A stretch of DNA of 64,000 bases from Salinigranum marinum (GCF_024228675.1 NZ_CP100461.1:2663398-2727397); one strand, 5' to 3'; counted from the stretch's first letter, positions 35,176 to 44,452 are shown. Numbers and translations: made by a program. Notes: a model not told the origin generated them from the sequence alone.

Positions 35176-36255
35176 ATGACCACGGCTCTCCGCTGTCGCG
35201 ACTGCAGCGCTATCTACGAGGACCGCTGGCGCTGTTCCTGCGGCGCGCCGCTCGACTTCGCCGAGCGACCGCTCCCCGACTCCCCGGCACCGCCTCGGCA
35301 CGAACTCGACCGCGATCGTGGGCTCTGGGCGTTCGAGGCGTTCCTGCCCGTCGCCCGGGCAGTGACGCTCGGGGAGGGGTGGACGCCGCTCGTGTCTGCC
35401 CAGGCATGGGACGCGACGTTCAAACTGGAGTACGTCTTCCCGACCGGGAGTTTCAAGGACCGCGGCGCGGCGACGACCCTCTCCAGAGCGGTCGAACTCG
35501 GCGTCGACACGGTCGTCGAGGACTCGTCGGGCAACGCGGGCGCGGCCGTCGCAACCTACGCCGCCCGCGCCGGCGTCGAGGCGGAGATCTACGTCCCGGC
35601 CGGGGTGAAGGAGTCGAAACTGCGGGCGATCGAGCGCGCCGGCGCGACGCCGGTCCGCGTCGAGGGCACCAGGGAGGACGTCACCGCCGCCTGCGTCGCG
35701 GCCGTCGAGCGCGGCGACGGGTGGTACGCGAGCCACGCGTGGAACCCCGCCTTCTTCGCCGGAACGGCCACGATGGCGCTCGAGATCGCCGCCCAGCGCG
35801 GGTGGGACGTTCCCGACGCCGTGGTGACGCCGCTCGGCCACGGGACGCTCTTTCTGGGGGCGTACCGCGGCTTCCGCGCGCTCGTCGAGGCGGGGTGGAC
35901 CGACCGGATCCCCCGACTGCTGGGCGCACAGGCCGCGGGCTACGCGCCCGTCGCCGAGGCGGTACACGGCTCGTCGCCCGACGGGACGAACGAGGTCGCC
36001 GACGGGATCCAGATCCGCGATCCGGTCCAGCGCGCGGCGATCCTGGAGGCGATCGACGACACGGACGGGGACGTCGTCGCGCTCTCCGAGACGACCGTCG
36101 AGCGGGAACTCGACGCGCTCCACGGACACGGTTTTTACACCGAGCCGACGTGTGCGGTCGCGCCCGCGGCGCTTCGCACGTTCAGAGAACGCGGCGTCCT
36201 CGACCGGGGCGACGACGTCGTCGTCGCACTCACCGGCAGCGGCCTGAAGGGATAA
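35176..36255 (+). CDS. thrC: Threonine synthase-like PLP enzyme
   Basis: A 359-residue fold-type II PLP protein. It begins with a zinc-ribbon (CRDCSAIYEDRWRCSCG, residues ~7-23) and has the PLP-binding segment PTGSFKDRGAATTLSRA (K of SFKDRGA), the SSGNAG loop (DSSGNAGAAVATYAA) and GHGTLFLG. These match haloarchaeal threonine synthases (phosphohomoserine to threonine), but the family includes other PLP lyases, so the activity is probable rather than certain. The start follows the family pattern at the zinc ribbon. The next gene starts 3 bp after its stop. Confidence 0.8.
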   Translation: MTTALRCRDCSAIYEDRWRCSCGAPLDFAERPLPDSPAPPRHELDRDRGLWAFEAFLPVARAVTLGEGWTPLVSAQAWDATFKLEYVFPTGSFKDRGAATTLSRAVELGVDTVVEDSSGNAGAAVATYAARAGVEAEIYVPAGVKESKLRAIERAGATPVRVEGTREDVTAACVAAVERGDGWYASHAWNPAFFAGTATMALEIAAQRGWDVPDAVVTPLGHGTLFLGAYRGFRALVEAGWTDRIPRLLGAQAAGYAPVAEAVHGSSPDGTNEVADGIQIRDPVQRAAILEAIDDTDGDVVALSETTVERELDALHGHGFYTEPTCAVAPAALRTFRERGVLDRGDDVVVALTGSGLKG

Positions 36256-36258
36256 GAA

Positions 36259-36780
36259 ATGGTCACGCACGTCCCCTCGTACTGTCCGCACTGTGGGCAC
36301 CAGCTGACGACGGTCGAACGGGAGGGCCGTCCGCGACACTGCTGTCCGTCGTGCGACCGGGTCGTCTACCGCAACCCCGTCCCCGGCGCGGCCGTCGTCG
36401 TGGTCGACGGCGACTCGGTCCTCCTCGTGCAGCGTCGGATCGACCCCGGTGCCGGGCGGTGGTGTGACCCCGGCGGTCACCTCGAAGTCGACGAACGACC
36501 CGCGGTGGCGGCCGCCCGCGAACTCGAAGAGGAGACGGGGCTCGGCGTCGATCCCGGGGGATTGACGCTCGTCGACGCCCTCCAGATGGTGCCGTGGGGT
36601 GAGAAGTACGTCGTCACGATCGGCTACACGGTCAAGCGCCGCGAGACCACCGGCGCGCTCTCGCCGGGGACCGACGCCCGCGCGGCGCGGTTCGTCCACC
36701 GAGAGGACCTTTCGACGGTGGAGTTCGCCTTCGACTACGTTCCCGGGCGGCTCGACCGTGCGCTCGCGCTGTTCGACTAG
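36259..36780 (+). CDS. NUDIX hydrolase with zinc-ribbon N-terminus
   Basis: A 173-residue protein: a zinc ribbon (CPHCGHQL ... CCPSCDRVVYRN, residues ~9-40) followed by a NUDIX domain. The Nudix box GHLEVDERPAVAAARELEEE-TGL (Gx5Ex7REUxEExGU) is complete, so pyrophosphohydrolase activity on a nucleoside diphosphate derivative is expected. The N-terminal ribbon resembles NudC-type NADH pyrophosphatases. It is 3 bp after the threonine synthase-like gene, suggesting one operon; it converges with tiaS. Confidence 0.9.
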   Translation: MVTHVPSYCPHCGHQLTTVEREGRPRHCCPSCDRVVYRNPVPGAAVVVVDGDSVLLVQRRIDPGAGRWCDPGGHLEVDERPAVAAARELEEETGLGVDPGGLTLVDALQMVPWGEKYVVTIGYTVKRRETTGALSPGTDARAARFVHREDLSTVEFAFDYVPGRLDRALALFD

Positions 36781-36791
36781 TGGCCGACGGG

Positions 36792-38084
36792 CTACCGCTC
36801 GGGATGCGTCGGCGCGTCGAATCCCCCACGAACGAGGGGTTTGGCGACGTGTCGACGCGCGCAGGGCGGTACCTCGTACCAGCCGCGTTCGAGGTCGCGA
36901 TCGATCCGTCGTGATTCCTTCTCCCCCGTCGTCCCGCAGTCGCGACAGCGGTAGCCCTGCCCGCGGCCGGCGCTTTTCATCGTCCGTCCGCAGTCGGGGC
37001 AGACCGGCGTCGCGGGCGCGTCCCTGCGGAGCGACCGGACGGCGAACTTCTCCAGTTTCAGCGTCCCGCGCGACACCTCGCCGCAGACGGTGAGTCGGTC
37101 GCCGACTCGGAGCGCCCGCACCCGGTCGCGGAACCGTTTAGTCGGCTCGAAGGCGACGCAGTCGAGGGAGTGGCCGCCGGCGGTCGCCGTCTCGGCGTCG
37201 TTGCGGCGGAGGCCGACGAAGACGTGGCCGCCCCGGCGGGTCTCGGGCGGGTCGACGACGACGCCCGAGACGCGGTACGCGCGGCCGTCGCGGAGGTCGG
37301 TGTCGGCCGCCCCGTCGAGGAGGTGCGCGTCGGTCCCCTGATTGGTGACGAAGGTCGCGCTCCGGTCGATCGGTTCACTATCGACGGCGGCGGCGACCGC
37401 CCGGCAGGCGCCGGGGTCGTCCCCGCGGATTCCGTGGAGGATCGGGCCGGGCGCGTTCGGCACGCAGACCGGTTCGCCCTCCCCCCGGTCGACGGTATCC
37501 CAGACGGTCGGGTAGCCTCGGTCGGCGGCCGCGAAGACGGAGTCGGCGTCGACGCCGCGCGGCGTGCCGCACCGCTCGAAGACGCGGTAGGAGATGTGCT
37601 CGTACGTCCACTCGTCGAAGGCGGCCCACGCGCCAACGGCGGCGAGCGCGCCGATCCGACCGCGACCGCCGTCCCATCCCCGATGCAGATAGCCGTGCTC
37701 GGCGACGAGCGCGAGCGCGTCGTCGAGCGAGTGGTGATCGACGAGGGCCTCGCGGGCGAACGTCGCCACCGACGACGGGACGGCGGCGGGCTCGTTCGGG
37801 GCGACGACGACGCCGGGGCTGGTCCGGTCGTCCGCGAACTCGCTCCAGCGCTCGACCGCCCCGCAGGCGTGAGCGAGCGCCTCGTCCGGTGGGCACGACG
37901 TGTGGAGCGCCAGCGCCGCGTTCCCGCGGGTCTTGTGCTCGACGGCGGGGTTGAGTCGGACGAGCAGTCGTCGGTCGACCGTCGCGCCGTCGGCTTCGAG
38001 GCGCTCGGCCAGCCGGGTCGCGAGATACGTCGTACACATACCGCGCTCGCGCGAGTCGGTGTCGTCGAGCGCGATGACGGTCAT
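36792..38084 (-). CDS. tiaS: tRNA(Ile2) 2-agmatinylcytidine synthetase
   Basis: A 430-residue TiaS, which attaches agmatine to C34 of tRNA-Ile2 so that it reads AUA. The N-terminal kinase-like part begins MTVIALDDTDSRERGMCTTY (ALDDTDS phosphate/metal-binding motif); the middle has ALAAVGAWAAFDEWTYEHIS; the C-terminal part is an OB-type nucleic-acid domain and a zinc ribbon (CPDCGRTMKS ... CRDCGTTG). Length and motifs fit archaeal TiaS well. The start ATG is preceded by GGGTTAGT at ~-26. It converges with the NUDIX gene by 11 bp. Confidence 0.93.
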   Translation of the reverse strand: MTVIALDDTDSRERGMCTTYLATRLAERLEADGATVDRRLLVRLNPAVEHKTRGNAALALHTSCPPDEALAHACGAVERWSEFADDRTSPGVVVAPNEPAAVPSSVATFAREALVDHHSLDDALALVAEHGYLHRGWDGGRGRIGALAAVGAWAAFDEWTYEHISYRVFERCGTPRGVDADSVFAAADRGYPTVWDTVDRGEGEPVCVPNAPGPILHGIRGDDPGACRAVAAAVDSEPIDRSATFVTNQGTDAHLLDGAADTDLRDGRAYRVSGVVVDPPETRRGGHVFVGLRRNDAETATAGGHSLDCVAFEPTKRFRDRVRALRVGDRLTVCGEVSRGTLKLEKFAVRSLRRDAPATPVCPDCGRTMKSAGRGQGYRCRDCGTTGEKESRRIDRDLERGWYEVPPCARRHVAKPLVRGGFDAPTHPER

Positions 38085-38276
38085 GCCGCGGCGTTCGCCG
38101 CCGGGGGACTAACCCGTTTCGCACGGAGCGGCGGTCCGAAACAGCGCTCGAGGGACAGTCGAGAGACGGCCGACGGGGAGCACGTCCCTAGTCGGGGCCG
38201 CGGAGGGGGTCACGAACCCTCGGTGAACACGTATATAAACACATCGGCCAGATGACGGGAGAATCGCCGGACGTGG

Positions 38277-38306
38277 CTCACAACCGTGTGAGAAACACAT
38301 ATATCC
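38277..38306 (+). promoter_or_regulatory. Palindromic operator next to the promoter of a HTH regulator
   Basis: CTCACA-ACCG-TGTGAG (38277-38292) is an exact 6-bp inverted repeat immediately followed by the TATA element CACATATATCC (38297-38306), centred ~28 bp before the ATG at 38329. A second TATA-like box, GTATATAAAC, lies at 38231-38240. The arrangement suggests autoregulation by the HTH protein. Confidence 0.5.
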
Positions 38307-38328
38307 GAGGAGTCGCCTAGTGATACCC

Positions 38329-39303
38329 ATGTCGCGGTCCGCGCTGATCGGCAACGTCACCGCGATGTTGCGAGACGCAGGGTTCGTCGTGAGCGACCGC
38401 TGTGCCATCCGGCCCAAGAGTTTCGACCTGGCGGCCCGTCGCGGCGACGATCTCGTCCTGTTGAAAGTCCTCGGGAACATCGACGCGTTCGACGGCGCGA
38501 CGGGTGCGGAGATGCGCCGACTCGGGACGTATCTGGACGCGACGCCGATCGTCGTCGGGATGCGCACCCGCAACGAGGACCTCAAACCGGGGGTCGTCTA
38601 CTTCAGACACGGCGTGCCGGTGTTCAACCCCGACACGGCGATGGATCTGTTCATCGAGGACGTGCCGCCGCTCATCTACGCGGCTCCCGGCGGACTGTAC
38701 GTCAACATCGACGGCGACCTGCTCGCCGACGAGCGGCAGGAGAAGGGATGGAGTCTCGGCCAGTTGGCGAGCGAACTCGGCGTCTCCCGGCGCACCGTCT
38801 CGAAGTACGAGGACGGTATGAACGCCTCGATCGAGGTCGCGATCCAACTGGAGGAGCTGTTCGATCAACCGTTCTCGAACCCCGTCGAGGTGATGGACGG
38901 TGCCGACGAGGTGCACGAGGCCGAGCCCACGCCCGACGACCCCGAGGCCGACCCCGACGACGAACACGTCGTCGCCGTCCTCACGCGGGCGGGCTACGAC
39001 GTTCACCCGACGATGCGCGCCCCGTTCAAGGCCGTCTCCGAGGACAGCGACCGCCGGGGACGGATGCACGTGCTCACCGGGCACTCGGCGTTCAACCGGA
39101 GCGCCGAGAAGCGCGCCCGTATCATGTCGTCGCTCGGCGAGGTCACGCGGACGCGCTCGGTGTACTTCACCGAGGAACGGACGAAACGCGACTCCGTCGA
39201 CCGGACGGCCATCGTCTCCTGCGAGGAGTTGGCCGCGATGGACGACCCCGACGATATCCGCGATCTTATCCGCGATCGGACGAGCGAACCCGCCGAGTCG
39301 TAA
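38329..39303 (+). CDS. Archaeal HTH-type transcriptional regulator (XRE-like HTH, COG1395 type)
   Basis: A 324-residue protein with three parts: an N-terminal Mrr-like/sensor domain (~1-120), a central XRE-type helix-turn-helix ([20 protein letters not shown], then [20 protein letters not shown], residues ~130-175), and an acidic linker plus C-terminal domain ([37 protein letters not shown]). This matches the conserved archaeal family of putative HTH regulators. Its own target is unknown; a palindrome at its promoter suggests autoregulation. An alternative GTG start lies 9 bp upstream. Confidence 0.85.
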   Translation: MSRSALIGNVTAMLRDAGFVVSDRCAIRPKSFDLAARRGDDLVLLKVLGNIDAFDGATGAEMRRLGTYLDATPIVVGMRTRNEDLKPGVVYFRHGVPVFNPDTAMDLFIEDVPPLIYAAPGGLYVNIDGDLLADERQEKGWSLGQLASELGVSRRTVSKYEDGMNASIEVAIQLEELFDQPFSNPVEVMDGADEVHEAEPTPDDPEADPDDEHVVAVLTRAGYDVHPTMRAPFKAVSEDSDRRGRMHVLTGHSAFNRSAEKRARIMSSLGEVTRTRSVYFTEERTKRDSVDRTAIVSCEELAAMDDPDDIRDLIRDRTSEPAES

Positions 39304-39427
39304 CTCGATCGGGCGCGGACACGTTCGCGAACGCGTTCGGTCGGACCGATCCGTCGCCGAACCGGACAGTCCCGGCGTGGCGTCGTTCACACGATCTCGC
39401 CCATTGTAACAGTTAAGCGAGTGGCAG

Positions 39428-39445
39428 CCCTACGCGAACGTAGGG
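39428..39445. other. Perfect hairpin in the 39304-39561 spacer
   Basis: CCCTACG-CGAA-CGTAGGG is a perfect 7-bp stem with a CGAA tetraloop, in a 258-bp spacer with further short inverted words (GGAGGG versus CCCTCC at about 39446 and 39482). Upstream GTAACAGTTAAG could serve as a promoter. It might be a small structured RNA or the 3' end signal of the HTH gene; nothing decides between these. Confidence 0.35.
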
Positions 39446-39561
39446 AGGGGGAGAAATGTCACACGCTCCACCTGTTCCGGGACCCTCCCTATCGGTGAAG
39501 CGTGCGACGTGAACGACAGTGAGTAATACAGTGAGTAATCGCCCGGAGCGGCGGCTCCGGG

Positions 39562-39819
39562 TTAGCTCGCGCCCGCCCCGTACGTCTCTTCGAGGTAGGC
39601 GACGATGTCGCCGGACTCCGGCATGCCGTCGACGTCGTGCGCTTCGTCGACGAGGACCGGGACCCCGGTCTGTCCGCTGATCTCTTCGACCTCCGTCCGC
39701 TCACCGTGCGAACGCGGCACCTCGCGGGACTCGTACTCCAGACCGAGTTCGGAGAGCTTGTTCTTCACCTTCGCACAGAAGGGACAGCCGGGCAGTTCGT
39801 AGAGGACGAGCTCTGACAT
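39562..39819 (-). CDS. Glutaredoxin-like/thioredoxin-fold protein
   Basis: An 85-residue thioredoxin-fold protein starting MSELVLYELPGCPFCAKVKN with the redox motif CPFC (residues 12-15) and the cis-Pro region TGVPVLVDEA, followed by MPESGDIVAYLEETYG as in glutaredoxin/GST-N proteins. A dithiol disulfide reductase role is expected; the haloarchaeal thiol is gamma-glutamylcysteine, not glutathione, so the partner differs from bacterial glutaredoxin. The start at 39819 is supported by TTATC about 25 bp upstream. Confidence 0.85.
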   Translation of the reverse strand: MSELVLYELPGCPFCAKVKNKLSELGLEYESREVPRSHGERTEVEEISGQTGVPVLVDEAHDVDGMPESGDIVAYLEETYGAGAS

Positions 39820-39958
39820 CGCCTCCGCGTAGGGGCTTCTGTGATAAGAGGTCGGCGGTGCTGTGCCGGGGGGCGTCACAACCGTCGTGTGCGTCACGAC
39901 GAGTGCGAACGCCCGACCCGACGGCGATCCGACGGCGGGCGGCGTCGGAGGACGCGGA

Positions 39959-41359
39959 TCACCCCTGGCTGGAACCGCGTCCGACGGCGCTCCGGAGCGC
40001 CGCGACGATCCGCTTCCGGGCGACGACGGCTTCGACGACCCCCCAGCCGAGGAGGACGAACCCCGCGCCGAGGGCGGACGCGAAGTCCCAGCTGGACATC
40101 CAGACGGGGCGGAACCACGGGGCGAGATGTGCCCAGCGGGTGGCGACGGCGGTCATGGGGCCTTCGATGGGCGTCTCGGCGAACGTCGCGCGCATCCGCG
40201 CGGGGAAGGAGACGCGGTCGTCGCCGCCGGGGGCGAGTTCGGCGCTCCCGGTGATGTCGTACGTGCCGCTCGCGTTCATATCGCGGATCGTCGGCCCCGA
40301 CGACTCGTCGCCGTGGGCGACGCGTTCGGCGTCGTACGGCCCCCAGGTGGCGTAGTACTCCCAGACGACCTCGCCACGAGGCGTCACCTCCATCACACGG
40401 TGGTTGAGCGTGTCGGTGATGAGGGTGTTCCCGTTGGGGAGGCGGTCGGCGTCACGGGGCCAGTTGAGCGTGTTCGACCCGACGCTCCACGTCCGGACCC
40501 ACGTGCCGTTCTCGCGTGCGTACTCGACGACCCGGTTGTTCCCGCTGTCGGCGACGAGCATCGTCGGGGTGCCGTCCTCGGAGACGAGGTAGTCCGGGTT
40601 GTGCTGTTCGCGGAGGATCTCGTACTCGTCATCCGAACCGAGTCGCTGGACGATTTCGCCGGAGTCCATGTCGACGACGATCGCCTGATCGAAGTTCCGC
40701 GGCGACAGCAGGATCCGGTCGTCGCCGATGTAGTCGACGTCGTTGACGTGGCTCCAGTCGTCGTTGTAGCCGCCGTCGGTACTCGCGGGGAAGTGGTCGC
40801 GGAAGTACCACTCCCACGTGATCTCCTCGGTCGTGCGGTTGTACACGACGATTCGGTCGCCGCTCGTCTCCGAGGTGGCGTTCCACTCGCGCATGTTGGC
40901 GATGAGCAGTTCGTCGTCGCTCAGGCGATCGACGTCGTGGGTGTCAGTCATGTCGAAGCCCTGTTGCCACACGCGACGTTGGCTGTCGGGGTCGAACTCG
41001 TAGACGACGGTGTCGCCGGCCCGCGGCGACGAGACGAGGAGGTTGCCGTTCGGCAGCGGATCGACGTCGAAGAACCACGCGCCGTTGTCGACCGAGTCGT
41101 CGTGGACCCACTTGGTCTCGCCCCGCTCACCGATCCCGATGATGCGGGCGGGCTTTTTCGGGTTGGTGTTGCCGTCGAAGACGTACCCCTGCACGCTGAC
41201 GACGGTCGTCCCGTTGGCGGGGCTGGTGATGCGGCCGGACTGGAGATCCGAGCGGGGGTCGGGCTGGTAGGTGAGCGCGGAGGCCGCGACGGGAGTCAGG
41301 AGTCCAAAGACGACCAGGAGGGCGACGACGCGGACGGCCCACCGCTGACGAGAGGGCAT
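39959..41359 (-). CDS. Arylsulfotransferase (ASST)-like membrane-anchored beta-propeller
   Basis: A 466-residue protein with an N-terminal membrane segment or signal (AVRVVALLVVFGLLTPVAAS, ~8-27), a beta-propeller repeat body (GNLLVSS, ADRLPNGNTLITDTLNHRVM, VVWEYYATWGPYD) of ASST type and a C-terminal membrane helix (~425-450, FASALGAGFVLLGWGVVEAV). Repeats contain DxDxxxxGN-like turns. ASST proteins transfer sulfate between phenols in bacteria; whether this archaeal member does so is unknown, and it could be an extracellular lyase or binding protein. AACATATAGG is a likely promoter at ~-29. Confidence 0.75.
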   Translation of the reverse strand: MPSRQRWAVRVVALLVVFGLLTPVAASALTYQPDPRSDLQSGRITSPANGTTVVSVQGYVFDGNTNPKKPARIIGIGERGETKWVHDDSVDNGAWFFDVDPLPNGNLLVSSPRAGDTVVYEFDPDSQRRVWQQGFDMTDTHDVDRLSDDELLIANMREWNATSETSGDRIVVYNRTTEEITWEWYFRDHFPASTDGGYNDDWSHVNDVDYIGDDRILLSPRNFDQAIVVDMDSGEIVQRLGSDDEYEILREQHNPDYLVSEDGTPTMLVADSGNNRVVEYARENGTWVRTWSVGSNTLNWPRDADRLPNGNTLITDTLNHRVMEVTPRGEVVWEYYATWGPYDAERVAHGDESSGPTIRDMNASGTYDITGSAELAPGGDDRVSFPARMRATFAETPIEGPMTAVATRWAHLAPWFRPVWMSSWDFASALGAGFVLLGWGVVEAVVARKRIVAALRSAVGRGSSQG

Positions 41360-41493
41360 CTGTCACGTATAGTGTACGCAGACGGACCTATATGTTGTGA
41401 AAACAGCCAGAACGGTGTTCAGTTTACTGTGAGACTTAGCCGCGACAGAGAGTGTTTCGAATGTGATATTTCGTGGGACGGTGACGTACCGGG

Positions 41494-42900
41494 CTACACC
41501 TGCGCAGCGAGCACGCCGCTGGTGCGGACGACGAAGTAGACGACGAACGCGGCGGCGAGCACCCAGTGGCCGGCGCGGACGTCGTCGAGTTCGCCGGCGG
41601 CGACCTTCACGATCGGGTAGGAGATGATGCCCGCGGCGATGCCGTAGGCGATAGAGAACGTGAAGGGCATGATGAGGATCGTCATGCCGGCGGGCACGGT
41701 GTAGGTGATGTCGTCCCAGGCGATGTCGACGACGTTGCGGAGCATCACGACGCCGATGACGACGAGCGCGATGTGGGAGGCGTACAGCGGGATCGCCGCG
41801 GCGAGCGGGACGACGGCGAGGGAGGCGACGAACAGCAGGCCGACGGTGAGCGCCGTCAGCCCCGTCCGACCGCCCTCTTCGACGCCAGAGGCGCTTTCGA
41901 TGTACGTCGTCACCGTCGAGGTGCCGAGCATGCCTCCAACGGTCGTCCCGACGGCGTCGGCCATCAGCGGCCGGTCGATGTCGGGCAGGTTGCCATCGTC
42001 GTCGAGGAAGCCAGCGACCTGCGACACTCCCGTGAGGGTGCCCGCGGTGTCGAAGAAGTCGACGAAGAAGAACGTGAAGACGATGAGCGCGAACGAGAAG
42101 GCCTCGACGTTCCCGAGGCCGGCGACGAACGCCCCGGCGAGCGGCGTGATGTCGTACTGCGCGGCCGTCGGCGCGGCGACGAGGCCGGCGTCGGGGGCGA
42201 CGAGGCCGGCCTGGGTGACGATCCACCCCAGCACCGTCGTGAGGACGATGCCGACGATGATCGACCCGCGGATCCCGCGGGCGTACAGCGCGAACGTGAG
42301 GAAGAGGCCGACGACCGAGAGGATGGCGATGGGGTCGGCGGCGACCGGGCCGAGCGTGACGTACGTCGCCGGATCCGCGGCGACGATGTTCATCTCTTCG
42401 AGGCCGATGAGCGCGAGGAAGAGTCCGATCCCGGTGCCGACGGCGAACTTCACCGGTTCGGGGAACACCTTGATGACGTACTCACGGGCGCCGATGGCGG
42501 TGAGAACGATGAAGATGAGCCCCTCGACGACGACGGCAGCGAGGGCGGTCTGCCACGGGATGCCGAGCGCGCCGACGACGGTGAACGCGAAGAAGGCGTT
42601 GAGGCCGAGACCGGGTGCCTGCCCGAACGGACGGTTCGCGTACAGCGCCATCGTCAGCGTGGCGACGGCCGCCGCGAGGATGGTGACGACGGCGAGCATC
42701 GAGCGGACCGCGGCGGGATCGAACCCCGGAATGATGATGCCGGGCTTCACATCGGGGATCCCCGCGAGGATCGCGGGGTTGACGATCACGATGTAGCTCA
42801 TCGTCAGGAACGTCGTCACCCCGGCGAGGATCTCGGTCCGGACGGTGGTGTCGTACTGGTCGATGTCGAAGTAGTCGACGAGGGTCTGTTCCAGCCCCAT
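41494..42900 (-). CDS. NCS2-family (AzgA/PbuG-like) purine permease
   Basis: A 468-residue membrane protein with 12-14 hydrophobic segments and the NCS2 start pattern RTEILAGVTTFLTMSYIVIV NPAIL, characteristic of the AzgA/PbuG-type guanine/hypoxanthine/adenine permeases. Gly-rich GLGLNAFFAFT and GTGIGLFLALIGLEEMNIVA are typical of the substrate site. It probably imports purine bases by proton or sodium symport. The HTH-phosphoribosyltransferase gene lies just upstream on the same strand, consistent with a purine-uptake and control pair. Confidence 0.9.
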   Translation of the reverse strand: MGLEQTLVDYFDIDQYDTTVRTEILAGVTTFLTMSYIVIVNPAILAGIPDVKPGIIIPGFDPAAVRSMLAVVTILAAAVATLTMALYANRPFGQAPGLGLNAFFAFTVVGALGIPWQTALAAVVVEGLIFIVLTAIGAREYVIKVFPEPVKFAVGTGIGLFLALIGLEEMNIVAADPATYVTLGPVAADPIAILSVVGLFLTFALYARGIRGSIIVGIVLTTVLGWIVTQAGLVAPDAGLVAAPTAAQYDITPLAGAFVAGLGNVEAFSFALIVFTFFFVDFFDTAGTLTGVSQVAGFLDDDGNLPDIDRPLMADAVGTTVGGMLGTSTVTTYIESASGVEEGGRTGLTALTVGLLFVASLAVVPLAAAIPLYASHIALVVIGVVMLRNVVDIAWDDITYTVPAGMTILIMPFTFSIAYGIAAGIISYPIVKVAAGELDDVRAGHWVLAAAFVVYFVVRTSGVLAAQV

Positions 42901-43080
42901 GTTACACGTCTCTGCATAGCCCGAACCGCCTACTTAACCGTTCCCATCTCAGCCACCCGAAAATGCACACTCGTGTATAGATACGAGACCGAAAACGGAA
43001 CTCATCCGATAAAGAGACACGGACGTGCATACGGACGCCGCGAGGGGGACGTACGAGTCGGACGGTACGAATAGGCCGGA

Positions 43081-43794
43081 TCAGTCGAACGACGCGAGCG
43101 ACGCGACGGGTGCATCGGTGCGGTCGCGGGCCCGCGAGACGCCCTCGTCACTGACGGCGATGAGCGCGAAGACGCCGACGAGGTCCGCGTCGGCCTGCGC
43201 GGCGATGTCCAAGAGGAGTTCCTGGGTCTCGCCCGAGCGGATGAGGTCGTCGACGACGAGCACCGACTGCCCGGGAGAAAGCGCCGCCGCCGGGAGGTAG
43301 TAGGTGAGTTCGATGCCCGAGTCGAGCCGCTGTCGGGATTCGATGAACTCCTCGACGGCCGTCTCCTTCGACTTCTTCGCGTACGCGAGGCGGGCGTCGA
43401 AGTACGACGCCATCGCCGCGCCGAGGGTGATCCCGTCGGTGGCGGCGGTCAGCACGACGTCGGGGCGCTCGAAGCCGAAGGCGTTGGCCGCGACGGGCGC
43501 GACGAGGTCGAGGAAGGACTGATCGAAGACGACGCCGGAGTTGTCGACGTACCCCTCGTCGTCGAACGTCACCCGCGCTTCGAGTTCCGTCGCCAGCGCC
43601 TCGCGCCCCACGCCGTCGACGACCTGGCGGGCGCGGTCGACACCCGGGAGGACGTGTCCGTTGACGTATCGGTTGAGGTCTCCCGCCGGTAACTCCGTCA
43701 GGGCGGCGAGTTCGTCGTACGTCCGTGTCTCCTTCAACATCCGAAGGACCGCGACCGCCTGCAACTGGAGGGCCGCCTTCTCCGCTCTGTTCAT
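43081..43794 (-). CDS. HTH plus phosphoribosyltransferase protein, PurR/GfcR-like
   Basis: A 237-residue two-domain protein. The N-terminal ~60 residues (LKETRTYDELAALTELPAGD LNRYVNGHVL) look like a winged HTH; the rest is a type I PRTase fold with the PRPP-binding motif VLVVDDLIRSGETQ. Similar fusions are PRPP-responsive regulators (Bacillus PurR, haloarchaeal GfcR), though GfcR has a different start. The PRPP loop is RSGE where enzymes usually have TGxT, so sensing rather than catalysis is likely. The start at 43794 is chosen after a TATA-like ATTCATAC. It sits upstream of a purine permease on the same strand. Confidence 0.75.
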   Translation of the reverse strand: MNRAEKAALQLQAVAVLRMLKETRTYDELAALTELPAGDLNRYVNGHVLPGVDRARQVVDGVGREALATELEARVTFDDEGYVDNSGVVFDQSFLDLVAPVAANAFGFERPDVVLTAATDGITLGAAMASYFDARLAYAKKSKETAVEEFIESRQRLDSGIELTYYLPAAALSPGQSVLVVDDLIRSGETQELLLDIAAQADADLVGVFALIAVSDEGVSRARDRTDAPVASLASFD

Positions 43795-43890
43795 ACCCCA
43801 GACGACACGCCTACGCAAGTATGAATACGTCGATGTACGGCACGCCAGAGAGTATCCACGAATGTGGGAGCACCAGCGCGCTCGGTCGGG

Positions 43891-44427
43891 TCAAGACGCG
43901 TCGACGTCGTGATCGGCGAGCAGTTCCGACGCCGACACGAGCGACTCCAGTTCGACGCCGTGGTCGGCGAGTCGTTCCCGTGCGCCCTCCTCGCGGTCGA
44001 CGACGACCAGTACCCGTTCGACGACCGCGCCGGCGTCCCGAAGCGCCGCGACGGCGTCGAGGGCGCTCTGCCCCGTCGTGGCGATGTCCTCGAGGACGAC
44101 GACCTCTTCGCCCGCCTCGAACCGGCCCTCGATCCGCTTCGCCGTGCCGTACTCCTTCGTCTTCTTCCGGACGATCACGTACGGATTTCCCGTCTCGACG
44201 CTCGTGACCGCCACGAGCGGGACGGCCCCGAGGGCGACGCCCGCGAGCCTCGCGTCGCCGACGCGATCGGCGAACGCCCGGGAGATGAGTTCCAGACAGT
44301 GCGCGTCGGTCTCGAAGAGGTACTTGTCGACGTAGTAGTCCGAGGTGCCCCCATGAGCGAGTTCGAACTCGCCGAACCGAACTGCGTCAGCGGCCGTGAG
44401 CGCCGCGATGAGTTCCTGGTTCGTCAT
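43891..44427 (-). CDS. pyrE: Orotate phosphoribosyltransferase
   Basis: A 178-residue OPRT converting orotate and PRPP to OMP in pyrimidine synthesis. Motifs: [20 protein letters not shown] (substrate/PRPP region), [15 protein letters not shown] (catalytic loop) and the PRPP-binding [19 protein letters not shown]. The start ATG at 44427 is preferred to any upstream because TTTATAC (complement of 44453-44459) is 27 bp before it. The reading frame continues upstream without a stop only through low-complexity shadow sequence. carS lies upstream on the same strand. Confidence 0.95.
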   Translation of the reverse strand: MTNQELIAALTAADAVRFGEFELAHGGTSDYYVDKYLFETDAHCLELISRAFADRVGDARLAGVALGAVPLVAVTSVETGNPYVIVRKKTKEYGTAKRIEGRFEAGEEVVVLEDIATTGQSALDAVAALRDAGAVVERVLVVVDREEGARERLADHGVELESLVSASELLADHDVDAS

Positions 44428-44452
44428 CGACCTGTGTCGGTCGCCGCGACAG

